From CAYVMN01 sp043808585 (GTDB taxonomy: Bacteria > Desulfobacterota > DSM-4660 > Desulfatiglandales > Desulfatiglandaceae): a DNA stretch of 7,449 nucleotides. Of the stretch, positions 6,454-7,449 are shown one piece after another. The position numbers and the translations under genes are program-made. Where the stretch lies: positions 1-7,449 of the forward strand of contig JAZDES010000038.1 of assembly GCA_043808585.1 (NCBI GenBank), in the 5' to 3' direction. The notes beneath the pieces are model-generated. The model worked only from the letters and a program-made list of their open reading frames with translations. It did no database searches and was not told the origin of the DNA. Within the stretch, counting starts at the first letter, position 1; every line of letters begins with the position of its first letter.

Positions 6454-6657
6454 TTGGCAGAGGGTACGGTAAAATGGTTTAGTGAAAGGAAGGGGTTTGG
6501 CTTCATTGAGCAACAAGGGAGTGAGAAGGACGTATTTGTTCATTACTCCTCCATTAACATGGGCGGATTCAAGACCCTGGCCGAGGGTGAGAAGGTTAGT
6601 TTTGATATCGAGGAGGGCGATAGAGGGCCGGTAGCCAAGAATGTTACAAAATTATAG
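6454..6657 (+). CDS. csp: Cold-shock domain protein (CspA family)
   Basis: This small OB-fold protein binds single-stranded RNA or DNA and acts as an RNA chaperone or transcription antiterminator, in cold shock or constitutively. The 67 aa match the family size. MAEGTVKWFSERKGFGFIE includes strand 1 and RNP1 (KGFGFI, residues 13-18). RNP2 is VFVH (27-30), and the C-terminus GPVAKNVTKL is typical. The start is TTG at 6454, chosen because of the perfect Shine-Dalgarno and because the family N-terminus begins there; the rare start codon may temper the strong binding site. The gene has its own candidate promoters and is closed by a strong terminator, so it is probably monocistronic. Which Csp paralogue it is, and whether it is cold-induced, cannot be told. 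Confidence 0.96.
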   Translation: MAEGTVKWFSERKGFGFIEQQGSEKDVFVHYSSINMGGFKTLAEGEKVSFDIEEGDRGPVAKNVTKL

Positions 6658-6682
6658 CTAACTGAAAGTGATTGGGATAAGC

Positions 6683-6717
6683 GGCATCGCGGGCCTGCTG
6701 CCCGCGATGCCTTTTTT
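6683..6717 (+). terminator. Strong intrinsic terminator after csp
   Basis: A perfect 12-bp GC-rich stem pairs GGCATCGCGGGC (6683-6694) with GCCCGCGATGCC (6700-6711) over the 5-base loop CTGCT. Six T residues follow (6712-6717). It lies 25 bases after the csp stop. Confidence 0.95.
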
Positions 6718-6798
6718 GTCTATAAGGTGAAGTTAATCTTTAGAGTTTTAGTTTGTAACTTCTACGCAAGATGCGAAGATGTTTTGTTTAAGTTGACC

Positions 6799-6877
6799 CA
6801 TTTGATTCATTAGCAATAAGCCCGCCCTGGCGCGGCATGTCGGGATGAGCAAAAAAGCTTGCCGCATGAGCCAAATG
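6799..6877. repeat. Imperfect long inverted repeat with nested stems
   Basis: CATTTGATTCAT (6799-6810) pairs with ATGAGCCAAATG (6866-6877) at 11 of 12 positions, one of them G-U. Directly inside the right arm, TGCCGC (6860-6865) pairs with GCGGCA (6832-6837), and GCT (6857-6859) pairs with AGC (6848-6850) across six A residues. The left side carries bulges of 21 and 10 bases. It could fold in RNA from either strand. Confidence 0.45.
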
Positions 6878-6904
6878 AGTGAATAAGCGAGCAACCGAGC
6901 ATGC

Positions 6905-6939
6905 CAGGTCTGGGCCAGGGGTTTCAGGTGTCGGGTTCC
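6905..6939. repeat. Degenerate 7-base periodic run (GGGTNTC-like)
   Basis: Five successive heptamers read CAGGTCT, GGGCCAG, GGGTTTC, AGGTGTC, GGGTTCC. They share a loose G-rich start and a TC end. Divergence is high, so true tandem origin is uncertain. Confidence 0.3.
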
Positions 6940-6981
6940 ACCGCTCGTTGCGGGATCTTCGACATGTGTCAGAATTTGGGT

Positions 6982-7023
6982 TTTACTGAAACTTTGACAC
7001 TGGACACTGTTCACTGAACACAG
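6982..7023. repeat. Degenerate 7-base tandem run (NNCACTG)
   Basis: Six successive heptamers read TTTACTG, AAACTTT, GACACTG, GACACTG, TTCACTG, AACACAG. Two adjacent copies are identical and the rest diverge from NNCACTG. Its reverse complement (CAGTGTC units) resembles the AGGTGTC unit of the run at 6905-6939, so the two runs face each other. Confidence 0.45.
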
Positions 7024-7087
7024 GCCAGTATTTTGGTTGCGGCCGAAGGCCTGATGCATTCTACGTCCTGTTTTTGCATCATCGGGG

Positions 7088-7117
7088 TTGACAGAGATCG
7101 TAGTAGTTAAATAACAT
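7088..7117 (+). promoter_or_regulatory. Sigma-70 promoter for tRNA-Ser
   Basis: The -35 box TTGACA (7088-7093) is a perfect match. The -10 is TAACAT (7112-7117, 18-base spacer) or AATAAC (7110-7115, 16-base spacer), each 4 of 6. Transcription would start about 15-20 bases before the tRNA, as expected. Confidence 0.65.
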
Positions 7118-7140
7118 TAGGAAGGTGGAAGTAACCATCG

Positions 7141-7228
7141 GGAGGGATGGCCGAGTGGTTTAAGGCGGCGGTCTTGAAAACCGTTGAGTGTAATAGCTCC
7201 GTAGGTTCGAATCCTACTCCCTCCGCCA
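7141..7228 (+). tRNA. tRNA-Ser (anticodon UGA)
   Basis: The complete cloverleaf is visible. Acceptor arm GGAGGGA (7141-7147) pairs fully with TCCCTCC (7218-7224), followed by discriminator G and an encoded CCA (7226-7228). The D stem is GCC (7150-7152)/GGC (7164-7166). Anticodon stem GCGGT (7168-7172) pairs with ACCGT (7180-7184) including one G-U, and the loop CTTGAAA places anticodon TGA at 7175-7177, reading UCA and related serine codons. A long variable arm with a GAG/CTC stem (about 7186-7199) is diagnostic of the serine class II type. The T arm is GTAGG (7201-7205)/CCTAC (7213-7217) with loop TTCGAAT. No terminator follows before the putative SRP RNA. Confidence 0.98.
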
Positions 7229-7324
7229 TAGAAATATCAGAAGAACACCCTTTTCACCTAAAAAATTACACCAAAAGTCACACCACGGTTTACATGAAAA
7301 CTTATAGTCTATGTTTTTCTACAT

Positions 7325-7352
7325 TTGCAAAGGGAGATTTCTTTCGTAAGAT
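7325..7352 (+). promoter_or_regulatory. Weak candidate promoter upstream of the putative SRP RNA
   Basis: TTGCAA (7325-7330) and TAAGAT (7347-7352) match 4 of 6 each with a 16-base spacer. Transcription would start near 7359, about 37 bases before the SRP-like segment, so a 5' trim would be needed. Readthrough from the tRNA is an alternative. Confidence 0.25.
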
Positions 7353-7395
7353 AAGATAGCCAGCCTGGGGAGATAGTGATCGCGATAGGATAAGC

Positions 7396-7449
7396 GCGGG
7401 TCCCTGCTTGGTTTCTCCCCCCAAATCCACAGGGCCGTAGAGGGAACGC
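7396..7449 (+). ncRNA. ffs: 5' part of the signal recognition particle RNA (4.5S-like), cut by the window end
   Basis: The segment GCGGGTCCCTGCTTGG with CTCCCCCCAA downstream resembles, in order and spacing, the 5' arm of E. coli 4.5S RNA (GGGGGCTCTGTTGGTTCTCC, then CGCAAC), sharing the core TTGGTTTCTCCC (7408-7419). SRP RNA scaffolds Ffh for co-translational membrane targeting. It often lies downstream of tRNA-Ser and before dnaX in proteobacteria, which fits here. The conserved apical GGTCAGG and GGAAGGAAGCAGC motifs and the 3' pairing arm would lie beyond the right edge, so the call cannot be completed. The exact 5' end is a guess. Confidence 0.55.

Larger units (their letters stand above)
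6718..7087. repeat. Structured, apparently non-coding spacer with inverted and short tandem repeats
   Basis: These 370 bases contain no convincing gene. Visible structure comprises: the inverted pair GAAGTTA (6729-6735)/TAACTTC (6756-6762); an imperfect long inverted pair 6799-6810/6866-6877 enclosing GCGGCA (6832-6837)/TGCCGC (6860-6865) and AGC/GCT around an A6 loop; two runs of degenerate 7-base units (6905-6939 and 6982-7023); and TGATGCA (7052-7058)/TGCATCA (7075-7081). A 103-codon minus-strand frame (7059-6748) crosses it, but I recognise no protein family there. The density of symmetric words suggests a dispersed intergenic repeat or a structured RNA. This is inferred from one copy only. 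Confidence 0.45.

Noticed and set aside
6748..7059. Minus-strand frame of 103 codons, with an AGGA 7 bases before its ATG, running across the spacer.
   Set aside because: No recognisable domain, and it coincides with inverted and 7-base repeats that better explain the sequence. Kept only as a note within the spacer feature.
7147..7359. Plus-strand frame of 70 codons starting inside tRNA-Ser.
   Set aside because: Its first third is the tRNA itself; no Shine-Dalgarno or protein family is seen.
7360..7449. Reading the right edge as the Alu domain of a large Bacillus-type SRP RNA.
   Set aside because: The Alu-domain motifs expected before the CAGGGCCG match are absent; the small 4.5S-type reading fits better.
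1..7449. CRISPR arrays, insertion sequences, integrase or phage genes.
   Set aside because: No regularly spaced identical repeats, transposase motifs or attachment-site duplications around the tRNA were seen.

Overview
The window looks like chromosomal DNA from a Gram-negative bacterium, most likely Desulfobacterota (the former Deltaproteobacteria). This rests on gene order and protein character. An LptB-like tail is followed by rpoN, a long-form hpf, ptsN and a stand-alone mannose-type EIIA, and the window ends in tRNA-Ser(UGA) followed by what looks like the start of the SRP RNA. The lineage is inferred from gene order; no search was run. Every confident gene is on the + strand.

Region 1 (1-3063) is a sigma-54/PTS regulatory block. 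It holds the last codons of an lptB-like ABC ATPase, rpoN (sigma-54), a long hibernation-promoting factor, ptsN (EIIA-Ntr) and a one-domain EIIA of the mannose family. rapZ, HPr and Enzyme I, which often accompany these genes, are not present here. Both EIIA proteins keep their phospho-acceptor histidine, so they presumably receive phosphate from EI/HPr encoded elsewhere.

Region 2 (3066-6272) runs on with very short gaps into a rimI-type N-acetyltransferase and then central carbon genes: gap (NAD-type GAPDH), tpiA and pgl (6-phosphogluconolactonase). pgk, the usual partner between gap and tpiA, is missing. A 17-bp near-perfect dyad lies just before pgl, whose start codon is uncertain.

Region 3 (6273-6717) is a monocistronic cold-shock protein gene. 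It has two candidate sigma-70 promoters, a leader of roughly 130 nt, a perfect Shine-Dalgarno sequence, a TTG start and a very strong intrinsic terminator.

Region 4 (6718-7449) carries no convincing protein gene. About 370 bases after the csp terminator hold several inverted repeats and two runs of degenerate 7-base units, which looks like a dispersed intergenic repeat or a structured RNA. Next come a good promoter, a complete tRNA-Ser(UGA) with encoded CCA and, at the right edge, about 54 bases resembling the 5' arm of 4.5S/SRP RNA.

Most of the window is conserved housekeeping DNA. I see no clearly new system. The least explained parts are the structured spacer (6718-7087), the pgl dyad and the unusual joining of PTS output proteins to a pgk-less gap-tpiA-pgl set.
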